Of a stretch of DNA of 64,000 nt, positions 36,196-45,543 are shown in pieces. A program made the translations under genes and the position numbers. How positions within the stretch are numbered: the first letter of the stretch is position 1; every line of letters begins with the position of its first letter. The notes beneath the pieces were generated by a model. The model saw only the letters and a list, made by a program, of their open reading frames with translations, made no database searches and was not told where the DNA came from. The stretch is from the NCBI GenBank assembly GCA_963746255.1, contig CAVVAJ010000005.1, positions 310,001 to 374,000 of the forward strand, given 5' to 3'. This DNA is from DAOVXM01 sp963746255 (GTDB lineage Bacteria > Chloroflexota > Anaerolineae > Anaerolineales > UBA4823).

Positions 36196-37605
36196 ATGAA
36201 AATTGTTAGAAACATTCTTTTCGCAGTGTTATTCCTAATTGTCGTTGCAGCAGCGGCAGCCCTCGTGGGGTGGGGCGCGTACCAGTACACCCGGAACATG
36301 TCAGACGCAATACCAGAGGGTGAAACCGGGTTCGAACCAATTATCGCCGGGCGCAAAACCACTCCAGATGCAAGTGGCGGTAATGCTTTTGATTATCTTG
36401 GTAGTACCAATGCAAATCAGCCCCAATCCGAGCCCGCATTGACGCCATGGGATGGTGCCGGTCGGGTTACGATATTGGTTTTAGGACTTGATTATCGCGA
36501 CTGGTCGACTGGCAGAGATTACTCACGCAGCGATACTATGATTTTGCTGACTTTGGATCCCCTGACGCGGACAGCCGGTATCTTATCGATCCCGCGCGAT
36601 CTATGGGTGTCGATTCCCCAGTTCAAACACGGAAAAATCAACACTGCATATTATTTGGGAGATGCCTATAAACTACCCGGTGGCGGGGCGGGTTTAGCTG
36701 TTGATACTGTTGAAGAGCTATTAGGTGTGCCAGTAAACTACTTTGCTCAGATAGATTTCGGTGCTTTTGTAGATTTTGTCGATGAAATCGGTGGGGTGAA
36801 AGTGGACGTCAAGGAACCAATCACCGTTGATTTACTTGGATCAGGGGCAGCTACGAAAAAGAACCTAAAAGCTGGTGTGCAGGTATTACCGGGTGAGTGG
36901 GCTTTAGCTTATGCCCGTGCTCGGTACACAGAGGGAGGTGACTTTGATCGCGCTGCCCGGCAGCAGCAGGTCATTATAGGGATACGGGACCGGATTCTGA
37001 GTTTTGATTTATTGCCGGTCTTAATCGGCAAAGCTGATGTTCTCTACCAGCAATTATCTAATGGCATCCAAACAAATATCAATTTAAGTGATGCAATCAA
37101 ATTGGCTATCGTAGCTACTCAAGTTAAGGAGAAAGATATCCAGCAAGGGATCATTAGCGAAAAACAAGTTCTGTTTGGTAAATCCCCTGACGGTTTGAGC
37201 ATTTTGATCCCAATCACAGATAAAATACATCTCTTGCGGGATCAGATATTTGCATCTTCTGGTGTATTGAGCCCCCAAACGGCGGGAAATGCACAAGAAC
37301 GTATGCAGGCTGAGGCAGCGAACGTCTCGATCATTAATCAGAGCAGCAACCCTGACCTAGGGCAGCTAACTGCTGAGCATCTGAGGTCGCTTGGCATGCA
37401 TATTGTTTCAGTCTCGCCCGGTGAGCAGTACTCGACTGTTAGCTCAGTGAGCACAGATTTATCCACACCTTATACATTAAGTTATATCGTGGATTTGGTG
37501 GATATTGTCCAATTCCGAATTAGGGCAGATGGCGATGTTTCTCAGGACGAGAATATTATCTTGTTTCTTGGAGACGATTGGGCGAGAAATAACAGCATAC
37601 CGTAA
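36196..37605 (+). CDS. LytR-CpsA-Psr (LCP) family protein
   Basis: Membrane protein that attaches glycopolymers to the cell envelope. A TM helix is at about 5-25, and the LCP domain at about 95-290 includes TILVLGLDYRDW, YSRSDTMILLTLDPLTRTAGILSIPRD (the conserved Arg/Asp pattern), INTAYYLGDAY and ALAYARARYTEGGDFDRAARQQ. A LytR_C-like domain is near the end (about 365-450). Length 469 residues. The upstream TPR gene is in the same direction, about 100 bases away. Confidence 0.9.
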   Translation: MKIVRNILFAVLFLIVVAAAAALVGWGAYQYTRNMSDAIPEGETGFEPIIAGRKTTPDASGGNAFDYLGSTNANQPQSEPALTPWDGAGRVTILVLGLDYRDWSTGRDYSRSDTMILLTLDPLTRTAGILSIPRDLWVSIPQFKHGKINTAYYLGDAYKLPGGGAGLAVDTVEELLGVPVNYFAQIDFGAFVDFVDEIGGVKVDVKEPITVDLLGSGAATKKNLKAGVQVLPGEWALAYARARYTEGGDFDRAARQQQVIIGIRDRILSFDLLPVLIGKADVLYQQLSNGIQTNINLSDAIKLAIVATQVKEKDIQQGIISEKQVLFGKSPDGLSILIPITDKIHLLRDQIFASSGVLSPQTAGNAQERMQAEAANVSIINQSSNPDLGQLTAEHLRSLGMHIVSVSPGEQYSTVSSVSTDLSTPYTLSYIVDLVDIVQFRIRADGDVSQDENIILFLGDDWARNNSIP

Positions 37606-37645
37606 ATTTGATGGGTTCGAAATGCAGCACATGGAGGTAAAAATT

Positions 37646-38551
37646 GTGGGGCATATCGTTGTTGTCGGCAGTCTAAATATGGATCTAGTAGTTAAAACTC
37701 CAAGGCACCCGAAGGTTGGGGAGACAATCCTGGGGAGTGAGTTTAGGACGTACCCAGGTGGAAAAGGTGCGAACCAAGCCGTCGCGGCTGCGAAGCTTGG
37801 CTGTCTGGTTAAAATGGTTGGGCGGGTAGGGAATGATCCTTTCGCGAATGAGCTGCTGGAAGCAATCAGTATTGAAAAACTTGATTCAACATACGTTATC
37901 CAGGATCCAAACGAGCCAACAGGAGTAGCGTTTATTACAGTGGATCAGGATGGGCAGAATTCAATTATTGTCGCCCCAGGAGCCAATGCCCGTGTTTCTC
38001 CAGAAGATGTACAAGCCGCAGAAAAGGTATTTATCGGGGCTGCAGTTCTGTTGATTCAGCTCGAATGCCCCTTACCAGCGGTTGAAAGAGCGATTGAGTT
38101 AGCAAAGAAACATCAGCTTCAGGTCGTTCTCAACCCAGCACCTGGACAGGTATTGGGAATTGATATTCTTAGCAAGGTTGATTACCTACTTCCGAATCAG
38201 TCAGAGTTAGCATTGATCTCAAGCGAACAAGAACTGAGTCGTGCGATTGACAACATGCGAAAACTCGGTGTTGCAACGATGGTAGTCACGATGGGAGATG
38301 AAGGAGTGCTGGTTGTCGATGCAACGAGTGAAATTCAGATACCTGCACTAGATGTCAAGGTTGTGGATACTACCGCGGCTGGCGATGCGTTTGCAGGCGC
38401 ATTCGCGGTCGCTCTAGCGGAAGGTTATGAGTTGTACGATGCCGCCCGTTGGGGAACAATTGCCGGAGCTTTAGCAGTGACGCGCGCCGGTGCGCAGCCA
38501 TCCCTGCCCTCACGGGCAGAATTTACTCGGTTACTACAAGAATCCGAGTGA
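37646..38551 (+). CDS. rbsK: ribokinase (PfkB family)
   Basis: Phosphorylates ribose to ribose-5-phosphate. VVGSLNMDLVVKTPRHPKVGETI, YPGGKGANQAVAAAKLG and the ATP/active-site motif VVDTTAAGDAFAGAFAVAL with catalytic Asp are intact. The frame overlaps the LCP gene, but a GGAGG box (37633-37637) eight bases before the GTG at 37646 gives a 301-residue product beginning MGHIVVVGS, the usual family length. No transporter genes are adjacent. Confidence 0.9.
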   Translation: MGHIVVVGSLNMDLVVKTPRHPKVGETILGSEFRTYPGGKGANQAVAAAKLGCLVKMVGRVGNDPFANELLEAISIEKLDSTYVIQDPNEPTGVAFITVDQDGQNSIIVAPGANARVSPEDVQAAEKVFIGAAVLLIQLECPLPAVERAIELAKKHQLQVVLNPAPGQVLGIDILSKVDYLLPNQSELALISSEQELSRAIDNMRKLGVATMVVTMGDEGVLVVDATSEIQIPALDVKVVDTTAAGDAFAGAFAVALAEGYELYDAARWGTIAGALAVTRAGAQPSLPSRAEFTRLLQESE

Positions 38552-38571
38552 GAGGAGTAATTTGTTAATCC

Positions 38572-40833
38572 TTATAACAAACGCAGTTGGGACGTGTCTA
38601 TTGTCAGGGGGTCTAGATCAAGATTTTCAAAGAGATTTTCTCTGGTTAACAGAGGGGAATCAAGTAAGTAATGCACATGCCTGAATTTCATAAACCGCCA
38701 GCCCCGATTCAGGATTTCTGATAAGTAGGGGTTATTCCGTTTTTTGTAAATCGCTAATGATGCTCGACTGCCCGGGATAACAATAATAGATTTCTCGGGC
38801 GGTAAAGTCTCTGTGAGTATGGTTTCGGAAAAAGTGGCGGAGGCGAATACAATAAATGCTAACGAAATTGTACTCCCCTCATCTAGCCACAAAAGCGGTC
38901 TTTCCCCCTGGATAATAAAGCCCAATTTTTCCCCAACCACCTGTAATGATGCATAAATATTCGCGATATCTTGTTTCCGATTTCGTGCTTGTTCTTTCTG
39001 CTCCATGTACCACAAAGTGCTATTTGCTGGACGTTCCTCAGCGTAAGACTCCAAACACGTCTCAATCAATGAGCGCGCGGGTGTATTCATTCCAGGGAAC
39101 TGTTGATTGAGATGTGAAGTAATAGCTAATCTTGTCGATCCAGGATGCTGCAACAGATAGTTGACGAATTCCATCTCTATCCGGTCAGAGAGAGGGATAG
39201 CAGACCCTTCAGGGTGCACCAACCACCATTTGCCAACTTCAAGTGATTTATCGCTGCTATCATATCGTCGAAATAGACCGGCTTTATTGAAGGTATTCTC
39301 AATAATATGATTGGCATTCACTAATATATTTGTGGGTGAGACAGCTCCTCTCCTTGGATCTAATTCTGGAGCCGTCAAGGTTCCAGTCCCGGCCATATTC
39401 TCCAGTACCACCGCTTGGATATTAATGAATGCGGATGGTTCGCCACGTTGGCTCAGGAACTCGGCGGCAGTAGTTTGATTGCTTTTTACGAGTTCATATA
39501 GGTTGACATTGACTTGAGTGTGAACTGTTGGATTGTGACTCCATGTCATCTGGGCTTGATCTTTCTCTGATTGCAACGCAATGCCAGTTAAATCGAAACT
39601 CGCAGCGTATGCGGAGACTATGACAGCTGCCAGGAACCCCGATTCTGCTTCGGGTAACAGACCGAGTACCGGTGTTCCTGACCGTAAAAGCGGATCGAGA
39701 GCGGCTAAGGCGGAATATAGCGCTTCGCAGTGCCAGCTCCAATCGTAGCGGCGACGGCGGAGTACAGACTTGAATGGTCCGATTGCTTCGCGACCCCATA
39801 ACCAGCCAGCCCATAATGCCGACAAAGTCCAATAAGCTTGATTGGGTCGCGGGAAAGTAGTGATGACGGCATCGATGTTCGCATCCGGCATGCTTTCAGC
39901 AAATTCCTTTATACGACCATCATAGATTGAAATACCTCCGCTCGATGGCGGTAAATCAGGCCACCTAGTTAATGGGATGTTGCTGGCTTCATCTGAAAGA
40001 AAACCGACCGCGTTTTCTAGTGCCATCCAAATATTATGCTCGTAGTAGCGGGGCGGGATGGAAAGTTGTTTTGGCCGTGGTCGGCGGGCTCTATATGACC
40101 ATAGATTATTTCCGCGATCGAAAGCTGCAAGCAGCAATGCAATAATGGGTTGGTGATGAGCGTGCGATGGAGGGTAGCTATCTAATCTATTGATTAGTGT
40201 GAAGAGGCTGAATACCGCCCTATCTGAGTATGTGGCAAGTGCTTCCTCTACATGGGACCGATCTGGATCGCTAATTGATGCTACCCGCTCCAAAGCCCGT
40301 GCTTTATGTAGCGGATTGCGGGCAAAGCTTGCTGCACGGTTAATATCCTGATCCGTCACTGGGAACTCGCCGGATTCTCCACAAACAGGGCAGCTGTAAT
40401 TTCGGGCTAGCAGAGTGTTTGTGTCTCGCTCCCAAATGAAACTCTCTGCTTGAACTTCGCGATCACACTGATGGCAATCAGTAATATATAGGGAGCGGAT
40501 ATAAGGTTCCAGGCGTGTATCACCTTTCCGATGTGCTGCCAGGTCTGCCAAGGCAGATTGCAGGTTTGCGGCTGTCGGTTTGTTGGTGTTAAATTCAAGC
40601 AGGAAGCGCGAAACAGGATTATTTGCGGCAACGATGACACGGTAGCCGGAGCGGGCCAATTCCACTGGCACGAACGGGGATGCGCCAAATGGATCTAGTA
40701 TTAATGAACCAAGGTGTAGATTATCGTTTGCCCATCCTGATGCCGATCCTCGTGGAACTGGGGGTATAAAGCGAACCAGAGGATGCCTATCATCAAGATC
40801 CACTCCCGGGTAAAATGTGATTGGGTTAGCCAT
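38572..40833 (-). CDS. DNA methylase-like protein with degenerate catalytic motif and zinc ribbon
   Basis: A 753-residue protein. ILDPFGASPFVPVELARSGY near residue 45 resembles the SAM-binding (D-P-F-x-G) motif of DUF1156-type adenine methylases. A CxxC pair region (CHQC near 121, CPVC near 150) follows. At about 303-312 the expected catalytic DPPY-type motif is ITTFPRPNQAYW instead, so methylation is doubtful. The rest (about 500-753) is unrecognised and includes a helix-turn-helix-like segment (HPGSTRLAITSHLNQQF). The ATG at 40833 has CAGGAG upstream. Repeat fragment R5 lies just upstream of its start. Confidence 0.55.
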   Translation of the reverse strand: MANPITFYPGVDLDDRHPLVRFIPPVPRGSASGWANDNLHLGSLILDPFGASPFVPVELARSGYRVIVAANNPVSRFLLEFNTNKPTAANLQSALADLAAHRKGDTRLEPYIRSLYITDCHQCDREVQAESFIWERDTNTLLARNYSCPVCGESGEFPVTDQDINRAASFARNPLHKARALERVASISDPDRSHVEEALATYSDRAVFSLFTLINRLDSYPPSHAHHQPIIALLLAAFDRGNNLWSYRARRPRPKQLSIPPRYYEHNIWMALENAVGFLSDEASNIPLTRWPDLPPSSGGISIYDGRIKEFAESMPDANIDAVITTFPRPNQAYWTLSALWAGWLWGREAIGPFKSVLRRRRYDWSWHCEALYSALAALDPLLRSGTPVLGLLPEAESGFLAAVIVSAYAASFDLTGIALQSEKDQAQMTWSHNPTVHTQVNVNLYELVKSNQTTAAEFLSQRGEPSAFINIQAVVLENMAGTGTLTAPELDPRRGAVSPTNILVNANHIIENTFNKAGLFRRYDSSDKSLEVGKWWLVHPEGSAIPLSDRIEMEFVNYLLQHPGSTRLAITSHLNQQFPGMNTPARSLIETCLESYAEERPANSTLWYMEQKEQARNRKQDIANIYASLQVVGEKLGFIIQGERPLLWLDEGSTISLAFIVFASATFSETILTETLPPEKSIIVIPGSRASLAIYKKRNNPYLSEILNRGWRFMKFRHVHYLLDSPLLTRENLFENLDLDPLTIDTSQLRLL

Positions 40834-40844
40834 TAGCACTCCTG

Positions 40845-40908
40845 TATACTACTGTTCCGTTTAAACTCTATTTTAACTAAACAATCAAATTTGTCGGAAC
40901 AACAGTAT
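40845..40908 (+). repeat. dispersed element, partial copy R5 (right half only)
   Basis: About 64 bp with the right hairpin only: ACTGTTCCG ... CGGAACAACAGT, containing AAACAATCAAATTTG. It lies 12 bases upstream of the start codon of the methylase-like gene (38572-40833), so it would be in that mRNA leader. Confidence 0.7.
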
Positions 40909-40967
40909 TGCGCTGATACCATAGAAGTCAACTGCAAACACAAGTTAAAGCAGCATACGAGATTGGA

Positions 40968-40993
40968 TTAAAAAACCGGCCGTTTGGCCGGTT
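40968..40993 (-). terminator. terminator after the CoA-transferase gene
   Basis: An 8-bp stem AACCGGCC / GGCCGGTT with a 4-base loop, followed on the minus strand by TTTTTAATCC. It is 14 bases after the CoA-transferase stop. Confidence 0.85.
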
Positions 40994-41006
40994 CAATATT
41001 TTGATA

Positions 41007-42308
41007 TTAATCGATGTAATGCAGCTCCTTTGCTCGCTTCGTTAATTCTTCCCTGAACGATGGATGCGATATCTCAATGAGTGACAGGGCACGCTGGCGG
41101 ATTGTTTTCCCATATAAATCAGCAATACCATATTCTGTGACGATGTACCGGACATGATTGCGGGTAGTGTCCACTCCTGCGCCAGGTTTGAGAGTCGGTA
41201 CAATGCGGCTAAAATCCTTTGCTGTACTCGGCAGCGCAATAATCGGGACGCCACCCTTCGAACGCGATGCACCATATATAAAATCTAACTGGCCTCCGAC
41301 GCCGCTATAAAGTTTCGGACCGATGCTGTCGGCACATACTTGACCGGTTAAGTCGATTTCAATCGCTGAATTTATCGCCACCATACGTTCGTTTTGAGCT
41401 ATCACAAATGGATCGTTCACGTATTCAGTCGGATGCAGTTCGATCAATGGATTATCGTCCACCCAGGCATACAAACGACTGGTTCCTAAGAGAAAACCAG
41501 CGATGATTTTGCCTGGGTGGAGTGTCTTACGAGCATTGGTTAGCACACCTGCTTCGACTAGTTCGATAATCCCATCTGAGAACAGCTCAGTATGTATGCC
41601 AAGGTCCTGTTTTTCAAAAAGATATTTCAAGACTGCGTCAGGGATAGCGCCGATTCCCATCTGCATGGTTGCACCATCCGGGATCAAGCCTGCGATGTTC
41701 CGAGCGATTTCTTCGATTACTTCGGAAGAATCTGAGCCCGTCATTGAGAGTTCAGGCAGCGCATAATCCACCGGAACAACATAATCAAGTTTACTGACAT
41801 GGATGAAGGAGTCACCCAAAGTACGCGGCATGCATTGGTTGACCTCTGCAATGATGATATTTGCAGATCCCGCGGCGCTTTTTGTTAGACCGACTTCAAT
41901 TCCAAAGCTGCAGAATCCATGTTCATCGGGTGGGGAAACATGGATGAGGGCTACATCCACAGGCAGCACATTATCCTTAAAAAGCAGTGGGAACTCAGAC
42001 AGCAGCACAGGGGTAAAATCTACCCGACCTTCATGGACTGCTTGGCGGATATTGGAACTGATAAACATGGTGTTTACTCGTAAATGACCTGCCATCTCAG
42101 GAGCAACGTAATCTGCCGGACCAACAGTTAGCGCTTGGCAGATTTCAACATTCTCCAGATTCGGTGCATAATCCACTACTGCCGACAAAACTTGTTGGGG
42201 AACGGAGCAGTTGCCAGTCAAGAAAATTCTCTGCCCAGACTTTATCTTCTGGGCTGCTTCACCCGGCGTTATTATTCGCGAATTGTAGGTTTGTTGCCAT
42301 GCAGCCAT
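41007..42308 (-). CDS. acetyl-CoA hydrolase/4-hydroxybutyrate CoA-transferase family protein
   Basis: A CoA transferase of about 433 residues. ATMQMGIGAIPDAVLKYLF is followed by GIHTELFSDGIIELVEAG, which carries the catalytic Glu near residue 242. Then come GGQLDFIYGASRSKGGVPII, HVRYIVTEYGIADLYGKTIRQRA and a normal C-terminus. It could move CoA between acetyl-CoA and succinate or butyrate-like acids; substrate not determined. It lies 3 bases downstream of the alanine dehydrogenase gene, so the two are probably co-expressed. Confidence 0.88.
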   Translation of the reverse strand: MAAWQQTYNSRIITPGEAAQKIKSGQRIFLTGNCSVPQQVLSAVVDYAPNLENVEICQALTVGPADYVAPEMAGHLRVNTMFISSNIRQAVHEGRVDFTPVLLSEFPLLFKDNVLPVDVALIHVSPPDEHGFCSFGIEVGLTKSAAGSANIIIAEVNQCMPRTLGDSFIHVSKLDYVVPVDYALPELSMTGSDSSEVIEEIARNIAGLIPDGATMQMGIGAIPDAVLKYLFEKQDLGIHTELFSDGIIELVEAGVLTNARKTLHPGKIIAGFLLGTSRLYAWVDDNPLIELHPTEYVNDPFVIAQNERMVAINSAIEIDLTGQVCADSIGPKLYSGVGGQLDFIYGASRSKGGVPIIALPSTAKDFSRIVPTLKPGAGVDTTRNHVRYIVTEYGIADLYGKTIRQRALSLIEISHPSFREELTKRAKELHYID

Positions 42309-42310
42309 GA

Positions 42311-43402
42311 TTAGTCCACCTTTCCTGGGCTGCCAGTCAAGGAAAATCCGACTAATTTGCCGTTATGGGTCTCAACCCCTTTTGCTATGGCAGGGTTCTT
42401 GGATATTGCAGGTCCCACACCATTGTTTGCGATCTCTATGATGAAAGGCAAGGCAGAATTAATATAGGCATGCGTGGATGTGCGTGCTACAACCCCGGGA
42501 ATGTTCGGTACGCAATAATGGATAACGCCCTCTTCAGCGAATGTCGGGTGATCGTGAGTCGTTGGTCGAGATGTCTCCACACAGCCGCCCTCGTCAATAC
42601 TAAGGTCCATGATTATGGCACGTGGTTTCATACTGCGGACCATTTCACGGGTAACGAGCACCGGCGCACGTTCACCAGGGGTCAATACCGCGCCAACAAC
42701 AACATCCGCGAACGTACAAGCGCGGGCGATATTAACCGGATTGGATATCATCGTGACAATGGATGGAAATCTAACTAGGGTTTTCTGCAGTGCATCAAGG
42801 TTGATGTCCAAAAGGGTCACATGGGCGCCCATACCGAGAAATGCCTGGGTGGCACAGGAACCGACAATACCGGCACCAATTATGACCACTTCCGCCGGTG
42901 GTACCCCAACTACTCCCCCTAGCAAGATACCTTTGCCCCCCGCTTCATTTTGCAGCAGGCGGGCGGCAATCTGCGGTGTCATCAGACCGCCGATTTGGGC
43001 TAAGGCGCGGCGCACCGGAACAGAACCATTCGCTAATTGGATTTGCTCTAATGCGATGGCGGTTATATCATTTCTGAGCAGTGCCTCAATCTTATCTTGA
43101 CGCGCGGAAGCCAGGTGGAGCAGACCCGCAAGAGCTGTCCCTGGTCTTAGCCATTCAATCTCATCTAGTAAAGGTCGGGCAACTTTTAGCAGCAGATCAG
43201 CTCGTCCAAAGACTTCGTGGGCGCTGTAAGCTATTCGAGCTCCGGCATATTCAAATTCTTGGTCGCTGAAACCCGCACCTAATCCAGCGTTGTGTTCCAC
43301 GAAACATTGGTGTCCGTGCTTGGCTAGCATCTTTATACCGGCGGGTGATATGCCCACCCGGTACTCAAATGGTCTTGTCTCCTTGGGTATTCCGATGATC
43401 AT
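42311..43402 (-). CDS. ald: alanine dehydrogenase
   Basis: NAD-dependent oxidation of L-alanine to pyruvate and ammonia. MIIGIPKETRPFEYRVGISPAGI, HQCFVEHNAGLGAGFSD, the Rossmann motif VVIIGAGIVGSCATQAFLG and DLSIDEGGCVETSRPTTHD match Ald. The frame is open from 43459, but the GAGGTGA ribosome-binding site places the start at 43402 (363 residues), the normal length. It is 58 bases after the ornithine aminotransferase gene. This group points to amino-acid fermentation. Confidence 0.93.
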   Translation of the reverse strand: MIIGIPKETRPFEYRVGISPAGIKMLAKHGHQCFVEHNAGLGAGFSDQEFEYAGARIAYSAHEVFGRADLLLKVARPLLDEIEWLRPGTALAGLLHLASARQDKIEALLRNDITAIALEQIQLANGSVPVRRALAQIGGLMTPQIAARLLQNEAGGKGILLGGVVGVPPAEVVIIGAGIVGSCATQAFLGMGAHVTLLDINLDALQKTLVRFPSIVTMISNPVNIARACTFADVVVGAVLTPGERAPVLVTREMVRSMKPRAIIMDLSIDEGGCVETSRPTTHDHPTFAEEGVIHYCVPNIPGVVARTSTHAYINSALPFIIEIANNGVGPAISKNPAIAKGVETHNGKLVGFSLTGSPGKVD

Positions 43403-43460
43403 GAATTCACCTCGCTGGGTAAAAGTGTTTTGGGATTTCTTAAGTGTGGTAGAGACCAAG

Positions 43461-44678
43461 CTAAAATTTCGTTGTCAAAATTTCGCGAATCACAGGTATG
43501 GCTTGATCTAAAGTGTCCTTTGAAATGATCAAGGGTGGTGCAAACCGCAGCACGGTCTCGTGTGTTTCCTTGACTAAGATGCCTTTTTCTTTTAAAGCCT
43601 CAGCATAGCGCCTTGCAGGTCCAACCTGTTCCTTGAGTTCCACACCGATTAGTAAACCTTTGCCGCGTATTTCCTGGATGTTAAAATTTGGGATTTCCAT
43701 CAAGTGTTCCATGAAGTACTCACCCAAGGTATTGGAATTCTCAATGAGTCCCTCTTCTGTTATCACATGCAGGGCGGCACGGGCAACGGCCGCTCCGAGG
43801 GGATTTCCACCGAAGGTTGAGCCATGCTCTCCGGGTTGGAATAATCCCATCAACTCCCGATCAGCCAAGGCTGCAGATATAGGATAAAAACCTCCTGATA
43901 GGGCTTTGCCGATAACCATGATATCGGGTTTGATATTTTCATGGTCACACGCAAACAGCGCACCGGTACGCCCGAGTCCAGTTTGGATCTCATCCGCAAT
44001 CAATAGTATCCCATGCTTTGAACATAGATCAGATACTTCTCGTAAATACCCCTCGGGTGGAACTCGCACCCCGGCTTCACCCTGGATAGGCTCTAACAAC
44101 ACCGCCGCGGTATTGGGGTTAATTGCTTTTTCAATCGCGGCTAAATCACTATAGGGTACGATTACAAATCCAGGTGTGAAGGGTCCGAAATCCTCCCGGT
44201 ACTCAGGTTCGCTGGAGAAGGATACGATCGTCGTTGTCCGCCCGTGGAAATTACCCTCACATGTGATGATCTCAGCTTGGTGCCTTGGGATACCTTTTAC
44301 TTGGTAGGCCCATTTGCGGGCCAGTTTAATGGCTGTTTCTACTGCCTCGGCACCGCTGTTCATCGGCAGCGACATTTCATAACCAGTTAGCTCTGATAAT
44401 TCTTTATAAAACATGGGCAGCTGGTCATTGCGGAATGCCCGCGATGTCAGGGTGAGATTTTTCGCCTGCTCGATCAACGCCTGTAAGATTTTGGGGTGGA
44501 CATGGCCCTGATTGAGAGCAGAATACCCGCTGAGAAAGTCCATATAGCGGTTGCCGTCTACATCCTCTACCCATACACCGGAGGCGCGGGATATGACTAT
44601 ATCTAACGGTTGGTAATTGTGGGCTCCAAAGGTTTCTTCAAGCTGGATTAGTTCCTTAGCGTTCATGTAATTTCCCAT
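43461..44678 (-). CDS. rocD: ornithine aminotransferase
   Basis: PLP-dependent class III aminotransferase forming glutamate semialdehyde from ornithine. GVWVEDVDGNRYMDFLSGYSALNQGHVHPKI, PMNSGAEAVETAIKLARKWAY, LLIADEIQTGLGRTG and the PLP lysine in VIGKALSGGFYPIS near residue 255 match RocD. At 405 residues it is full length. An alternative ATG (44666) gives a protein four residues shorter. Upstream of the alanine dehydrogenase and CoA-transferase genes on the same strand. Confidence 0.93.
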   Translation of the reverse strand: MGNYMNAKELIQLEETFGAHNYQPLDIVISRASGVWVEDVDGNRYMDFLSGYSALNQGHVHPKILQALIEQAKNLTLTSRAFRNDQLPMFYKELSELTGYEMSLPMNSGAEAVETAIKLARKWAYQVKGIPRHQAEIITCEGNFHGRTTTIVSFSSEPEYREDFGPFTPGFVIVPYSDLAAIEKAINPNTAAVLLEPIQGEAGVRVPPEGYLREVSDLCSKHGILLIADEIQTGLGRTGALFACDHENIKPDIMVIGKALSGGFYPISAALADRELMGLFQPGEHGSTFGGNPLGAAVARAALHVITEEGLIENSNTLGEYFMEHLMEIPNFNIQEIRGKGLLIGVELKEQVGPARRYAEALKEKGILVKETHETVLRFAPPLIISKDTLDQAIPVIREILTTKF

Positions 44679-45543
44679 TGTGATGATGATGAGTTGTCAT
44701 ATAAATTGGTCTAGGGGGGATATTTCATCAATTGTAATTGGTGAAGAATACGGGCAGTATATCACAGCACTGCGCAACGCTGGTGTACTCCTGAGAGGAT
44801 TATATGGGTAACCTGACCACTTATACAGAATAGATATTGCACGATCTGGCACATTGAGTATTTATGACGATTGAAGTCTAACTCTTATGGGTTCGGGCAA
44901 TAAAATGTGAACAGAATTATTGTATTATGGAAAGAAGTAAATAAACGAGAAAAGGTGTGGGAAAAAGCCCCATTGGAAAAAACCAGTCCAGAAATAATTC
45001 GAGATGATATGGTACGGGGGGGGCAGGTGAGTCATATCAACCGGGGGGGCGACGACGACCTACTGTTCGTCGGAGAGTTCTATGCTGATTTTTGAGTAAT
45101 AAATTATTTTATTCACAAGTTCCGAAAGGGAGCAGGATTATGCGGGGGGCAGAGAAGAATGAAGAGCATTATTACTAGAACAATTGTACTATAAGATTTG
45201 GATTTGCGCAAGTGTTCTAGATGAAGAATTTTAGATATTCATTTCAAATACCCAATTAAAGTTTTGAGGGAGGTAGTCGGTAGAGAGGGGACAAAGACTA
45301 CCTGCAGCAGCGCGGTGACTCAGATCCTGGCTAACACCTGAATAAAACGACCAACCCGGGATAGTCATTTGTGCCAGAGAATTTACCATGCAATAAATAA
45401 CTCGATGGTTATTATAATTATCAAATTAGCTCTCAGTTTCTTTCCGGTGTGCCTGATTACCTGCCTTACCGCCGCAATGCATATGAACCCCTGCTGCAAC
45501 TTGCGGCTGGGTGCATCGGATTGTTGGGTTAACTCATGTGCTG
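44679..45543. other. intergenic stretch with G-runs
   Basis: 865 bases with no gene I can support. A 62-codon frame starting at a GTG (44907-45095) passes through two G-runs of 8 and 7 bases (near 45016 and 45043), but it lacks a clear ribosome-binding site and homology. The promoter for the ornithine gene lies near the left end. Confidence 0.5.

Noticed and set aside
44907..45095. 62-codon frame with a GTG start
   Set aside because: It runs through two G-runs, has no clear ribosome-binding site and no recognised homology; not supported as a gene.
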